The translations under genes were made by a program, and so were the position numbers. A model generated the notes under the pieces. That model did not search any database and was not told the DNA's origin. It worked only from the letters and a program-made list of their open reading frames with translations. 52,251 nt of DNA from Marinilabilia sp. UBA5340 (GTDB lineage Bacteria > Bacteroidota > Bacteroidia > Bacteroidales > Marinilabiliaceae): contig DHQK01000165.1 in NCBI GenBank assembly GCA_002411085.1, positions 1 to 52,251 on the forward strand, in the 5' to 3' direction. Shown piece by piece: positions 33,676 through 42,447 of the stretch. Every line of letters begins with the position of its first letter. Position 1 is the first letter of the stretch.

Positions 33676-35190
33676 TTAATATCCGGGATTTTGCTCCAGA
33701 TTTGAATTGATATCCAGCACTGACTGCGGAATCGGGAATAATTCCGACTCTTCCGTAAAAGAACGGGCCTGAGGCAAACGTCCGCTGTCGCGGTTATTGA
33801 TGCCATTCATCACCTCCTGCAACTTATCGTTTCTGATCAGGTCGAACAACCGCTGCCCTTCAAAGGCCAACTCAAGTCTGCGTTCTTTCAGAACAGCCTC
33901 TTTCATCTCTGCAGCCGACCCTTTCACAGACTCTGACAAGCCGGGAAGATTCACTCTTGACCTTATTTGATTGACAATAACTGCCGCTCCGTCCAGATCT
34001 CCTTTAGCTACAAGAGCCTCCGCTTTTAAAAGCAGTATATCCGCCAGTCTCAGTTTAATAATACTGCTGTTTTCAGATCGGATCTTATACATAAACGGAT
34101 AATTATTTGAAGGATAGTAGAGACTCCATCCGGCTTCATAAAAAACCACTGATTCACCGAGTCTCACATCATCTCCTTCTGCCTCAAAAGCAGCAATCAG
34201 GTCGCGGGAAGGTGTAACCCACTTGGCCCAGCTGAAATTCTGATCCCAATTGATCAGGTTACGACCAAACATCCAGGTCACCCAGTTACCACCACCGCTA
34301 TAGTAATGAACTTCCAGTATGGCTTCGGAGGTATTACGCGCGGCCACATCTGTTCCGGCTTCATTCATTCCAAAAAGCAGCGAATAATCATCTACCAGCG
34401 AATAACCGGCATTTACTACTTTATCACTGTACTCGATTACCTTATCATAGTCCCTGATGGCCTCTTCTGCATAAGCTTTTGCCAGCAATGACCAGGCCAC
34501 CCCTTTTGTCAGGATGGTTTTATCACCCCCAACAGCAGGAGCATCAGGTACCGCCTCTGTCAAATCCTTAACAATTTGCTGATAGGCTTCTTCAGCAGTA
34601 TTCTGCGGAGGAAAATAAACAGGATAAACCTCTTCGATATTGTCGGCGGTAATATCTGTTGCCTCTTTGGTTATTACCGGAATATTGCCCCATATCCGAA
34701 CCATATCCAACAACACCATAGCCCGAAAAATTTTCGCTTCTGCTTTCCACTCTGCCCTTTCACTGTCGGAGAATGAAGCATCCGGAACCAGATCAATATT
34801 TTCGATAATGGAGTTGACATAAGCAATATCCTCCAGGTACCTGTTCCAGTCGCGTGCCAACACACTGTTGCTTCCATCCAGTGAATTATCTTCAACCGGC
34901 ATCACTTCTGCACCTGTAGTTCCGGCGTAGGCATTATCTGCGCGAACCTCCGTAAGCAAAAGATAGTCAAGATACCAGTGTTCCTGACGATCTTTCAGGA
35001 TATTGTACATCCCCTCATACTGGCTCAACATCTCACTCCTATCCTGAAACTTAATACGATCTCCGGATTCATCTACAACCCCCATGGTGACTTCGGAAAA
35101 CTCAGAAATTGGATCTTTATCCAATGAGCAGGATGCTGTCAACAATAGCAACAACATTCCCAACCCGTTTGTTAATATATTTATCTTCAT
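33676..35190 (-). CDS. SusD/RagB-family outer-membrane glycan-binding lipoprotein
   Basis: A 504-residue SusD homolog. The lipoprotein signal has lipobox Cys21 (LLLTASCSLDKDP). TPR-like helical pairs and family segments are visible: AEWKAEAKIFRAMVLLDMVRIWGNIPVI, AWSLLAKAYAEEAI, IIKLRLADILLLKAEALVAKGD and the C-terminal ERRLELAFEGQRLFDLIR with FPIPQSVLDINSNLEQNPGY. Together with SusC it forms the lidded outer-membrane importer. The 12-bp gap to susC shows co-transcription. Confidence 0.95.
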   Translation of the reverse strand: MKINILTNGLGMLLLLLTASCSLDKDPISEFSEVTMGVVDESGDRIKFQDRSEMLSQYEGMYNILKDRQEHWYLDYLLLTEVRADNAYAGTTGAEVMPVEDNSLDGSNSVLARDWNRYLEDIAYVNSIIENIDLVPDASFSDSERAEWKAEAKIFRAMVLLDMVRIWGNIPVITKEATDITADNIEEVYPVYFPPQNTAEEAYQQIVKDLTEAVPDAPAVGGDKTILTKGVAWSLLAKAYAEEAIRDYDKVIEYSDKVVNAGYSLVDDYSLLFGMNEAGTDVAARNTSEAILEVHYYSGGGNWVTWMFGRNLINWDQNFSWAKWVTPSRDLIAAFEAEGDDVRLGESVVFYEAGWSLYYPSNNYPFMYKIRSENSSIIKLRLADILLLKAEALVAKGDLDGAAVIVNQIRSRVNLPGLSESVKGSAAEMKEAVLKERRLELAFEGQRLFDLIRNDKLQEVMNGINNRDSGRLPQARSFTEESELFPIPQSVLDINSNLEQNPGY

Positions 35191-35202
35191 AGCTGTATTC
35201 GA

Positions 35203-38190
35203 TTAAAATTCAACATTTACGCCAAACACAAATGATCTTGTTTGCGGGTAAGAGCCCCAGTCAATCCCCTGAACGGCACCACTATTGCCCCATTGGTTTA
35301 CTTCAGGATCCATTCCTGAATATCCGGTGATGGTCAACAAATTGGATGCAGAAACATAAGGTTGTAGACGGGAAATTCCCCAGCGATCAAGCACTCCGCC
35401 GTCAAATTCATAAGAGAGGGTCACATCTTTAACCCTGAGATAACTTCCATCTTCCACGAAATAAGAAGAGTTCTTGATATTGTATCCTGCCCGGGGCATG
35501 TCAGTAATCTGTCCGGGAATTCTCCAACGATCCAGCACTGCAGTAGATTGATTCTTGGCATCAAACATCCCTTCAGTCTCCATTCTGGATGCATTGAAAA
35601 TATCGTTACCATAGCTTCCCTGAAGCAAAACATTCAACGACAATCCTTTATATGACACTGTATTGGTCATACCATAAGTAAAATCAGGATTGGGATCTCC
35701 GATGTAAGTTCTGTCTGAAGAATTGACCACCCCGTCCCCGGTTAAGTCGCGATAAATCAGATCTCCCGTTTCAGGATCCACGCCATCGCTGATGTAACCA
35801 TAGAATCCACCGAGCGGACGCCCGGGCTCGTTGCGAACAACTTGTTCATCAATGTGGTCACTGGTTTTGGCATAAGTATAAACCTTGGTCAGTTCCAGCG
35901 CTGTCAGCTCATTCCGGTTAAACGAGATATTAAAGTCTGTATCCCAGGAAAAATGGCTTTTTCTAATGTTGCGTGAGCTCAGTGAGAACTCAAACCCTGT
36001 ATTGGTCATTTCCCCCTCATTGCGCATAATGGTACTGGCTGCTGCTGAACCGGCCGGCAAGCTAACAGTCATTAACATGTCGGTCGTTTTCTTGTGATAC
36101 CAGTCCATATTCAATGTCAGACGACTCTTCAATACCGTAAGGTCAAGTCCTACATTGCTCTGGGTGGTGGTTTCCCAGGTAAGATCGGTATTTCGAAGAT
36201 TTGACTGACGCAAAGTAACCAATGCATTAGGATCTGCATCTTCCCCCCACCAGTTCTGACGATAAATATTGTAACGCTGCAGGTAGGCATAATCGCCAAG
36301 GCCCGACTGGTTTCCTGTTTGTCCCCAGCCACCACGGATTTTTAAGTCATCCAACCAGCTAACGTCATTCATAAACGACTCGGAAGAGACCCTCCAGGCT
36401 CCTGAAACAGAAGGGAAATAACCCCAACGATGATCGGGGTGCAGTTTGGACGAACCATCTGCACGCATATTCATGGTCACAAGGTATTTTTCATCATAAT
36501 TGTACCCTAACCGACCAAAATACGACATAATGGCCCAATCTGCAGCAACAGTTCCGTTACCTTGCAAAACCTTATTTCCGGCATTCAGAGTTTTAATACT
36601 ACCATCACGAAAGTGCGAAACAGTCTGATAACTTTGTGACCATGTGGATGTCGTCCCGGAACTTCCCAGCATCAGGTCAAAATCGTGTCTATTCAGAGAT
36701 TTACTGTAATTCAGCACATTGTCAAAAACCATGACAGTCCCCAGGGAACGATTATCACTGGCCTCACCGTGCTGAGATCGCCCCCAGGCAGTTTTTAAAG
36801 GATCCAGAAATGAAACCTGATGTGTGTAAGTTCTGTCCAGTGTCACTGTTGATTTAAAATTCAAATCATCGGTAAAAGTAATCACTGCATTACCTGTGGC
36901 GATCAGTCGTTGGTTATTGGTTTCATTGTCTTCGCTACGGGACATATTATTCACAGGATGGGTGATGTTGGCCCCGTAAAAATTATTGTAATACTGCCCC
37001 GGATTTTCATCACTCCAAACAGGAGCATACGTGGGAGTATTAATAACTGATAAAACAACGCCTGCACGATTGGACCCGGCTCCTGAAATGATACCGTTTC
37101 CTGTGTAATCAGAATAGGAAACATTGGCTCCCACTTTTAACCAGGGACGAATTTCATTCTCAATATTGGCTTTAAAATTATACCTCTCGAAGAAAGAAAC
37201 TTCAACAACACCGTCTTCCCTGCTATAACCACCTGAAAGATAATAGTTCATTTTCTCATCTCCATTGGTTACAGACATCTGATAGTTTTGAGTCAGTGCC
37301 GTCTGATAGGTTTCATCATACCAGTCGGTGCGATCAGTGAGATTTTCAGGAAGATTCATATTCAAACCAATATCTTCAATCAACTCACGATACTGATCAA
37401 CATTCAATGGGTCAATGGTATTGGTCAGATCGGTAACACCCACGTGTCCGTTGAAAGTGATTTTGGCCACACCCTCTTTTCCGGACTTCGTGCTGATCAT
37501 TACCACACCATTTGCTGCTCTTGACCCGTAAATCGCTGCAGATGAAGCATCCTTCAGAATCTGCATGCTCTCAATGTCATTGGGGTTCAGAAAAGCTATA
37601 TCCGTCATAGGGACTCCATCCACCACGTACAGCGGATCGTTGTTTCCGTTTAGAGAGGTAGTACCACGAACGCGCACCACCATCCCTGCATCAGGAGAGC
37701 CACTGGGCTTCATAACAGACACACCGGCAGCCCGTCCCTGAATGGCCTGGGCCACATTGGTAATAGGCTTTTTTTCCAACTCTTTGGTTGAAACACTTGA
37801 AATGGAGGTCGTAACGTCCTTCCTTTTAACAGATCCATATCCAATTACCACCAACTCATCGAGGGTGGCAATTTCTTCTTTCATTTGAATGTCAATAACA
37901 CCCCGGCCATCAACATTTACTTCAGCAGTTTTCATTCCAATGAATGAATATACCAAAACAGCATCAGATGGGACTTCCAGTGAGTACTTCCCATCAACAT
38001 TGGTTATAGTACCATTGGTCGTTCCCTTAATTACGACAGAGGCACCCGGCAATGGTTCCCCCATTCCATCAGTAATTGTTCCCGTTACAGGTAATTCTTG
38101 TGCATTTACCTGTGGCAGAGAAAATAAAAGACAACTTAACAGGAGAAAACTCCGGAATAAATTACCTTTGAATAACTTCGCTTTTTTCAT
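35203..38190 (-). CDS. SusC-family TonB-dependent oligosaccharide importer
   Basis: The start is most likely the Met at 38190 (MKKAKLF, about 995 residues), because a good signal peptide follows directly (SFLLLSCLLFSLPQVNAQ); an upstream Met at 38241 would add 17 unlikely residues. Order: a carboxypeptidase-D-like regulatory domain (TGTITDGMGEPLPGASVVIK), the SusC signature LDELVVIGYGSVKRKDVTTSISSV, a plug domain (RAAGVSVMKPSGSPDAGMVV, IYGSRAANGVVMISTK) and a 22-stranded barrel ending in FVFGVNVEF with the terminal Phe. It heads the susC-susD-GH30-SusE/F operon. No TAnnTTTG box was found upstream, which suggests activator dependence. Confidence 0.95.
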   Translation of the reverse strand: MKKAKLFKGNLFRSFLLLSCLLFSLPQVNAQELPVTGTITDGMGEPLPGASVVIKGTTNGTITNVDGKYSLEVPSDAVLVYSFIGMKTAEVNVDGRGVIDIQMKEEIATLDELVVIGYGSVKRKDVTTSISSVSTKELEKKPITNVAQAIQGRAAGVSVMKPSGSPDAGMVVRVRGTTSLNGNNDPLYVVDGVPMTDIAFLNPNDIESMQILKDASSAAIYGSRAANGVVMISTKSGKEGVAKITFNGHVGVTDLTNTIDPLNVDQYRELIEDIGLNMNLPENLTDRTDWYDETYQTALTQNYQMSVTNGDEKMNYYLSGGYSREDGVVEVSFFERYNFKANIENEIRPWLKVGANVSYSDYTGNGIISGAGSNRAGVVLSVINTPTYAPVWSDENPGQYYNNFYGANITHPVNNMSRSEDNETNNQRLIATGNAVITFTDDLNFKSTVTLDRTYTHQVSFLDPLKTAWGRSQHGEASDNRSLGTVMVFDNVLNYSKSLNRHDFDLMLGSSGTTSTWSQSYQTVSHFRDGSIKTLNAGNKVLQGNGTVAADWAIMSYFGRLGYNYDEKYLVTMNMRADGSSKLHPDHRWGYFPSVSGAWRVSSESFMNDVSWLDDLKIRGGWGQTGNQSGLGDYAYLQRYNIYRQNWWGEDADPNALVTLRQSNLRNTDLTWETTTQSNVGLDLTVLKSRLTLNMDWYHKKTTDMLMTVSLPAGSAAASTIMRNEGEMTNTGFEFSLSSRNIRKSHFSWDTDFNISFNRNELTALELTKVYTYAKTSDHIDEQVVRNEPGRPLGGFYGYISDGVDPETGDLIYRDLTGDGVVNSSDRTYIGDPNPDFTYGMTNTVSYKGLSLNVLLQGSYGNDIFNASRMETEGMFDAKNQSTAVLDRWRIPGQITDMPRAGYNIKNSSYFVEDGSYLRVKDVTLSYEFDGGVLDRWGISRLQPYVSASNLLTITGYSGMDPEVNQWGNSGAVQGIDWGSYPQTRSFVFGVNVEF

Positions 38191-38620
38191 GTTTTTACAA
38201 TTAGTTATACAAAACTTTTTGAGTTTTTTGAAGATGAACACGTATATGTGAACAACTATTAAAATTGTAAAAGCGAAGTAAATTTTAATTACAGGCCTTT
38301 TAAAGAAAAAGGTTACATCTTAGATACATCAAAGTGGAAAACCGGAGCTTCTTTTCTACGTCAAAAAGAATTAAAATATTATATATGTGACATTTAACCA
38401 AAACACAACCTATCCCTAATGACTCATATATAAAACCAGTGAAGTGAGAAAAATATCCAATTTTTTTTTGCGAAGTACCGTAATATAAAAAAATCCGAAG
38501 GTTTTTGAGAAGTATTCAGGACAACGAAACATGGAAAATAAACTTCAGAAAAAAACAAAGCAGCCTTGCTCCAGGGCTTTCTATCCTACAACAAATTGTC
38601 TGTTTTATGCAAATGACAGA
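38191..38620. other. Upstream region of the SusC operon
   Basis: About 430 bp, AT-rich and non-coding. It contains the terminator of the response-regulator gene at the right end. No Bacteroidota -7 box was found for susC. The octamer GCGAAGTA occurs twice (38273-38280 and 38470-38477), but this is too short to interpret. Confidence 0.5.
38550..38580 (-). terminator. Terminator of the kinase/response-regulator operon
   Basis: On the minus strand AAAGC-CCT pairs with AGG-GCTTT (two-base bulge), followed by GTTTTTTTC. It lies about 40 bp after the response regulator stop. Confidence 0.6.
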
Positions 38621-39043
38621 CTAAATATACTTTTGTATGGTAGCAATTAAATCCTTTCGACTGATCGGCTTTGAGATATATTCATTAAATCCCGCTTCCA
38701 AAATTGTCTCTCTGTCACCAGCCAAAGCAAATGCTGTTTGAGCAATCAAAGGTATTTCTTTATTAAAAGACCGGATTTCTCTGGCAGCTTCAATGCCACT
38801 TTTAATGGGCATTTTAATATCCATCAAAACAATTGCAATATTAGGGTTGTAACGAACCACATCCACAGCATCATCACCATTCTCAACAGTTATAACAATG
38901 TACTTTTCTCCTGATAGCACAGATTGAAAATACGAAGAGCTTAAAGCATCATCTTCAGCCAGTAATATGGCTTTTTGCAAAGGGTCTTCTTCTGTTTTTT
39001 TATGCATAGGAATTAGATTTAGAATGATAAATATCTCAATCAC
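38621..39043 (-). CDS. Single-domain response regulator (receiver only)
   Basis: A CheY-like receiver without an output domain. The acidic pocket is AEDD (residues 29-32), the phospho-acceptor is Asp75 in VLMDIKMPIKSG, the switch Thr is in LIAQTAFALAGD and the Lys is in YISKPIS. The Met at 39007 (MHKKTEEDP, 128 residues) is a plausible alternative start, since the first 12 residues look unrelated. It lies 24 bp after the PAS histidine kinase and is its natural partner. With no DNA-binding domain, it would act by protein contact or in a phosphorelay. Confidence 0.88.
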   Translation of the reverse strand: MIEIFIILNLIPMHKKTEEDPLQKAILLAEDDALSSSYFQSVLSGEKYIVITVENGDDAVDVVRYNPNIAIVLMDIKMPIKSGIEAAREIRSFNKEIPLIAQTAFALAGDRETILEAGFNEYISKPISRKDLIATIQKYI

Positions 39044-39067
39044 AAACCTGGTTAATTCATGAATAAT

Positions 39068-41014
39068 TCAGACCAGAAAATATGGAATGGAAAAATAAAA
39101 GATACTCCCTTTTCCTTCTTCCGACTCCACCCATATTTCCCCATTGAGCAAATGTATATATCCTCTGATAATTGAAAGTCCCAACCCCGTACCCTGATAT
39201 GGCTTGGTCATATTCAGATCCGCCTGAATAAAACGATCGAACACAGCATTCATCTGATCGGGAGGAATCCCAATCCCGGTATCTTTTACATAAAACACCA
39301 GTGTTCCCTCATCCATAAAGTTACCAAACTCCACATATCCTGAAGACGTAAACTTTATTGCGTTAGAGATCAAATTAGAAAGCGCTGCATCAATTTTAGA
39401 CCGATCCGTCCGAATGAGCGATTTGTGGGAAGGTATCTGACGGCCAATCTTTAATCCAAGCTGTTTTTCTTTTGCTGATGGTTCAAAAAACTTCAAATAA
39501 TACTCCATGACATCTCTGATATCCACACTGCTGTAATCTGCTCTTACCTGCCCCGACTCAATTTTTGAAATTTCAATGATATCATTAATGGTTCTTAGCA
39601 ACCTGTCTCCACTCTTATTGACCACCTCAATGAAATTATTTTTTTCTTCATCGCCAAGCGTGGGATTTTTCAGCAACTCGAGAAACCCCAGAATCCCATT
39701 CATGGGTGTACGGATTTCATGACTGATATTGGCCAGAAAAGCTGTCTTCAATCGGTCGCTCTCCTCAGCTTTTTCCTTGGCTCTCACCAAATCGTCAATC
39801 ATCTTTTTCTTCTCGGAAATATCTTCCCTGATGGTAACAAAATATATAATCTCTCCCTCGGCATTTTTAACCGGAGATATGGTTACATACTCCCAATAAA
39901 GGCTCCCATCCTTCTTTTTATTTATCAACTCTCCATTCCATTCATGACCTAACAAAATGGTATCCCAAAGATTTGTATAAAAAGTTCTTCGCTGTTTTCC
40001 AGATTTAAATATGCGAGGTGTTTTTCCGATAACATCCGTTTCAGCGTAACCTGTGGTGGTTGTAAAGGCACGGTTAACATATTTCATCACTCCTGAACGA
40101 TCGGTGATAATAATACTCAAAGGGCTTTGCTCAATAGCATGGCTCAACATCATCAACTGAGATTCAGCTTTTTTTGCATGAGTAATATCCCTTATAACCA
40201 AACTAATACGTGGCTCCCCTTTTCTATTTAAAAAAGAAGCTGAGGAAATTTCGGCCTCAAACCGCCGCCCCCCCTTGCGAAATAAGAACAACTCTCCGTT
40301 TACCTTACCTGCTCTTTCTCTCTCCTCTGTTATTTTATACAACCTTGGATCATCTAAATCTACAAGCTTATCCCGACCAGCATTCAATATTTCCTGTTCA
40401 GTCATACAAAAAATACTACAGGCTGCCTTATTTGCCGACAAAATTTCACCTCCGGGAGTAGCCAACAAAATAGCGTCGAGACTGTTATCAAGAATTAGGC
40501 GATAGCGCTCTTCACTCTCCCTTAGTTTTTTTTCATAGAGTAAACGCTTCTTTATTTCGTCCTCTAGCTGTTGAATGTGATATGCCTCTGACAGATCATC
40601 ACAAGAAGATAAGATAGTTATTTCTGAATCATTATCTACTTTTTCCAACTTCTGAAGAAAAGAAGAAACAATATCAATGGTCTGCTTAATCAATTGTAGA
40701 TCATCATCAGACAGAGAAGATGCCGGACTTAAATATAATCCCTTACCCCTAAATAGTTCAAAGAATAGGTAATCTTCATTCTTTAAACCAACTGAAGGGT
40801 ATTCTTGCAGAATATCAAGTCTCTTCTCTCCCTTTTCAGATAATACTGCATCTTTACACACAACTGATTCACATCCACAACACTCAACATCGACCCCGTC
40901 CAGGAGACTTCTCAATCCTTCTACCAATCCGATTATCACCTCATCACATTTCTCCAAACGAGAAAGTGATGAAACAAGTGACAATAAAAATGAGGAAGAA
41001 TGATTCTGATCCAT
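39068..41014 (-). CDS. PAS-domain sensor histidine kinase, soluble
   Basis: A 648-residue kinase without a membrane segment or signal peptide. Residues 1-150 form a region with a Cys cluster (VECCGCESVVCKD, near 39-51), possibly a degenerate GAF-like sensor. Two PAS/PAC modules follow (about 160-285, RYRLILDNSLDAILLATPGG; about 288-410, IEQSPLSIIITDRSGVMKYV). The HisKA domain has its His near 430 (NISHEIRTPMNGILGFLELL) and the ATPase domain has FYVKDTGIGIPPDQ and GTGLGLSIIRGYIHLLNG. It is co-transcribed with the receiver protein. The signal is unknown; the PAS pair and Cys cluster hint at redox or a small ligand. Confidence 0.9.
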   Translation of the reverse strand: MDQNHSSSFLLSLVSSLSRLEKCDEVIIGLVEGLRSLLDGVDVECCGCESVVCKDAVLSEKGEKRLDILQEYPSVGLKNEDYLFFELFRGKGLYLSPASSLSDDDLQLIKQTIDIVSSFLQKLEKVDNDSEITILSSCDDLSEAYHIQQLEDEIKKRLLYEKKLRESEERYRLILDNSLDAILLATPGGEILSANKAACSIFCMTEQEILNAGRDKLVDLDDPRLYKITEERERAGKVNGELFLFRKGGRRFEAEISSASFLNRKGEPRISLVIRDITHAKKAESQLMMLSHAIEQSPLSIIITDRSGVMKYVNRAFTTTTGYAETDVIGKTPRIFKSGKQRRTFYTNLWDTILLGHEWNGELINKKKDGSLYWEYVTISPVKNAEGEIIYFVTIREDISEKKKMIDDLVRAKEKAEESDRLKTAFLANISHEIRTPMNGILGFLELLKNPTLGDEEKNNFIEVVNKSGDRLLRTINDIIEISKIESGQVRADYSSVDIRDVMEYYLKFFEPSAKEKQLGLKIGRQIPSHKSLIRTDRSKIDAALSNLISNAIKFTSSGYVEFGNFMDEGTLVFYVKDTGIGIPPDQMNAVFDRFIQADLNMTKPYQGTGLGLSIIRGYIHLLNGEIWVESEEGKGSIFYFSIPYFLV

Positions 41015-41069
41015 TATAGTTATTATTAATGAAAGTTTTTATACTTACGGGAAAGGAGAGAATTGGATA

Positions 41070-41077
41070 CAAAAATA
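41070..41077 (-). promoter_or_regulatory. -7 box of the kinase operon
   Basis: The minus strand reads TATTTTTG, matching TAnnTTTG, 56 bp before the kinase start. The -33 element is unclear. Confidence 0.45.
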
Positions 41078-41147
41078 TAGAGGCTGATGAATAAAACTGC
41101 ATCGGATTAACATCAGAGCAAAAAAAATGAAAAAAAAATTGCTTTTT

Positions 41148-41179
41148 TTTGCCCGCTTTTAAAAAAAGGCATATATTTG
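41148..41179 (+). promoter_or_regulatory. Strong plus-strand promoter facing a terminator
   Basis: A -33 TTTG (41148-41151), a 20-bp spacer and a -7 TATATTTG (41172-41179). It does not precede any plus-strand gene; the next event is the terminator at 41201-41234. Confidence 0.65.
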
Positions 41180-41185
41180 TATCGG

Positions 41186-41234
41186 GTTAGGGTTAAGGTT
41201 AAAGGGTTGTCGGCTTCGTCGGCAGCCCTTTTTT
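41186..41234 (+). ncRNA. Candidate 49-nt small RNA with G-tracts
   Basis: This is the segment between the expected start of transcription (about 7 nt after the -7 box) and the end of the terminator. Its 5' part is a telomere-like run with spaced G-tracts (GGG-TTA-GGG-TTAA-GG-TTAAA-GGG beginning at 41184), able in principle to form a two-layer quadruplex. It matches no RNA family I recognise. It is also possible that it is only a promoter-proximal attenuator or a degenerate repeat. Confidence 0.35.
41201..41234 (+). terminator. Intrinsic terminator immediately after the promoter
   Basis: AAAGGGTTGTCG (41201-41212) pairs over 12 positions (two G-U) with CGGCAGCCCTTT (41220-41231) around the loop GCTTCGT, followed by a run of six T. 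Confidence 0.8.
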
Positions 41235-41285
41235 AATGCCCACACTTTCGCAAAAAACACCTCTAAATCACTTTAAACCAAACAA

Positions 41286-41325
41286 AAAGATCACCTCCCC
41301 TAAAAAAAACAGAAAGGTGATCTTT
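41286..41325 (-). terminator. Hairpin terminator, probably of the M48 protease gene
   Basis: AAAGATCACCT (41286-41296) and AGGTGATCTTT (41315-41325) form a perfect 11-bp stem with an 18-nt loop. On the minus strand the stem is followed by TTGTTTGGTTT. It lies about 170 bp after the M48 stop. Confidence 0.55.
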
Positions 41326-41496
41326 GTGCATAATGCAAACGCTTTCCTAAATTAAATTGCAGTAGTGCATAAACTCATGATAAACAAAAAATATAAATCA
41401 TATTGGCAGATTGGCATTTCATTTTTTTTAAGCATCGTTCTTCATTCACAGATAAAGAATCCAATAATTTGATGCTGGCAGTTCCCCCCGGGCCGT

Positions 41497-42297
41497 TTAT
41501 GGCAAACTGTTTTTGAGGTTTTGATACCTTTCTGCAAATACATCTCCCTCTTTGCCCCCAAGACTTTTGTGCTGTTCATAAATCTTCTGTATTCGATCTG
41601 ATGGATTAGGATGTGTCTGAAAATAAACCATCCAATCAGGATTATCAGCTTCTGTCCCCATCTTCTCGAAAAAATAAGCTACTCCACGGGCATCCCATTT
41701 CGTACCATAAAGATACTGCACAGCAGACTCATCTGCTTCATACTCGTCATCGCGACTAAATGCCAATGCTGTTGCCTGCCCACTAAGCTGCAAAAGAAGC
41801 TCTTCAACAGCTGTCGTCTCTTCTCCAGCGATAACGGACAACAATGTTTGTACTCCATACATCTTTGTCATTCTGTTGGTAGAATGCCGTTTATCAGCAT
41901 GGGCAAATTCATGTGCCATCACTCCTGCCAAAGAAGCTTCATTGTCAAGAAATTTTATCAGGCCGGTATAATAGAATGTAGTTCCTCCCGGCACAGCAAA
42001 CGCATTAAGAACGTCCTGATCAATAATATATATATCCCATTCAAATTCATCCGCGTACTTTATTTCTCCGGTGGCCAGCAGTTCATCACGCATCTCTTCG
42101 AGATATTCATAAGCCTCCGGATATTCCTGCCTGCTCAAAATGGGATATTCCGAAGGACTGGAAAGAATCTCCTGTGTCATCTGTTCACCAAACTCCACAT
42201 CCTGGTTTACGGTAAAAAGATTGATCTTCCCTTCTTCACAGGAAAAAAAGATTAACGAAAGCAGCAGTACCACTGCACTAAATTGAATGTTTTTCAT
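41497..42297 (-). CDS. M48-family zinc metalloprotease lipoprotein
   Basis: The start was set at 42297 (266 residues) because a lipoprotein signal begins there (MKNIQFSAVVLLL, lipobox Cys20 in IFFSC); the 48 codons upstream resemble translated non-coding DNA. The Zn site is HEFAH (H129, E130, H133) with the third ligand Glu in DDEYEADESAVQYL. FAVPGGTTFYYTGLIKFLDN is the typical strand before the active helix. There are no TPR repeats, so it resembles the small LoiP/YggG-type proteases that act on damaged outer-membrane proteins. It is divergent from the LarE-like gene, and no functional link is evident. Confidence 0.9.
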   Translation of the reverse strand: MKNIQFSAVVLLLSLIFFSCEEGKINLFTVNQDVEFGEQMTQEILSSPSEYPILSRQEYPEAYEYLEEMRDELLATGEIKYADEFEWDIYIIDQDVLNAFAVPGGTTFYYTGLIKFLDNEASLAGVMAHEFAHADKRHSTNRMTKMYGVQTLLSVIAGEETTAVEELLLQLSGQATALAFSRDDEYEADESAVQYLYGTKWDARGVAYFFEKMGTEADNPDWMVYFQTHPNPSDRIQKIYEQHKSLGGKEGDVFAERYQNLKNSLP

Positions 42298-42447
42298 CAG
42301 TAAAATATTTATAGATTTCAAGCCCTGATTTTTCAGTGAAATTCCAGATCGTCTGTACAATAAAGACAATTTTGAGGCCACTATCAGGTTATATTCAAAC
42401 TTTTTTGTATTTTTCCTATCATTTTGATAGCATAAAATCATTTCTCT

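Larger units (their letters stand above)
41015..41496. other. Intergenic region between kinase and M48 protease
   Basis: A 482-bp non-coding region with the kinase -7 box, the isolated promoter-terminator unit (41148-41234) and the 11-bp inverted repeat (41286-41325). The remainder (41330-41496) is AT-rich with nothing recognised. Confidence 0.5.

Noticed and set aside
38273..38477. GCGAAGTA octamer pair upstream of susC as a regulator site
   Set aside because: Only eight bases, about 200 bp apart, with little similarity around them.
42298..42441. 48-residue N-terminal extension of the M48 protease
   Set aside because: A textbook lipoprotein signal starts at the internal Met (42297); the extension is basic and unlike a signal.
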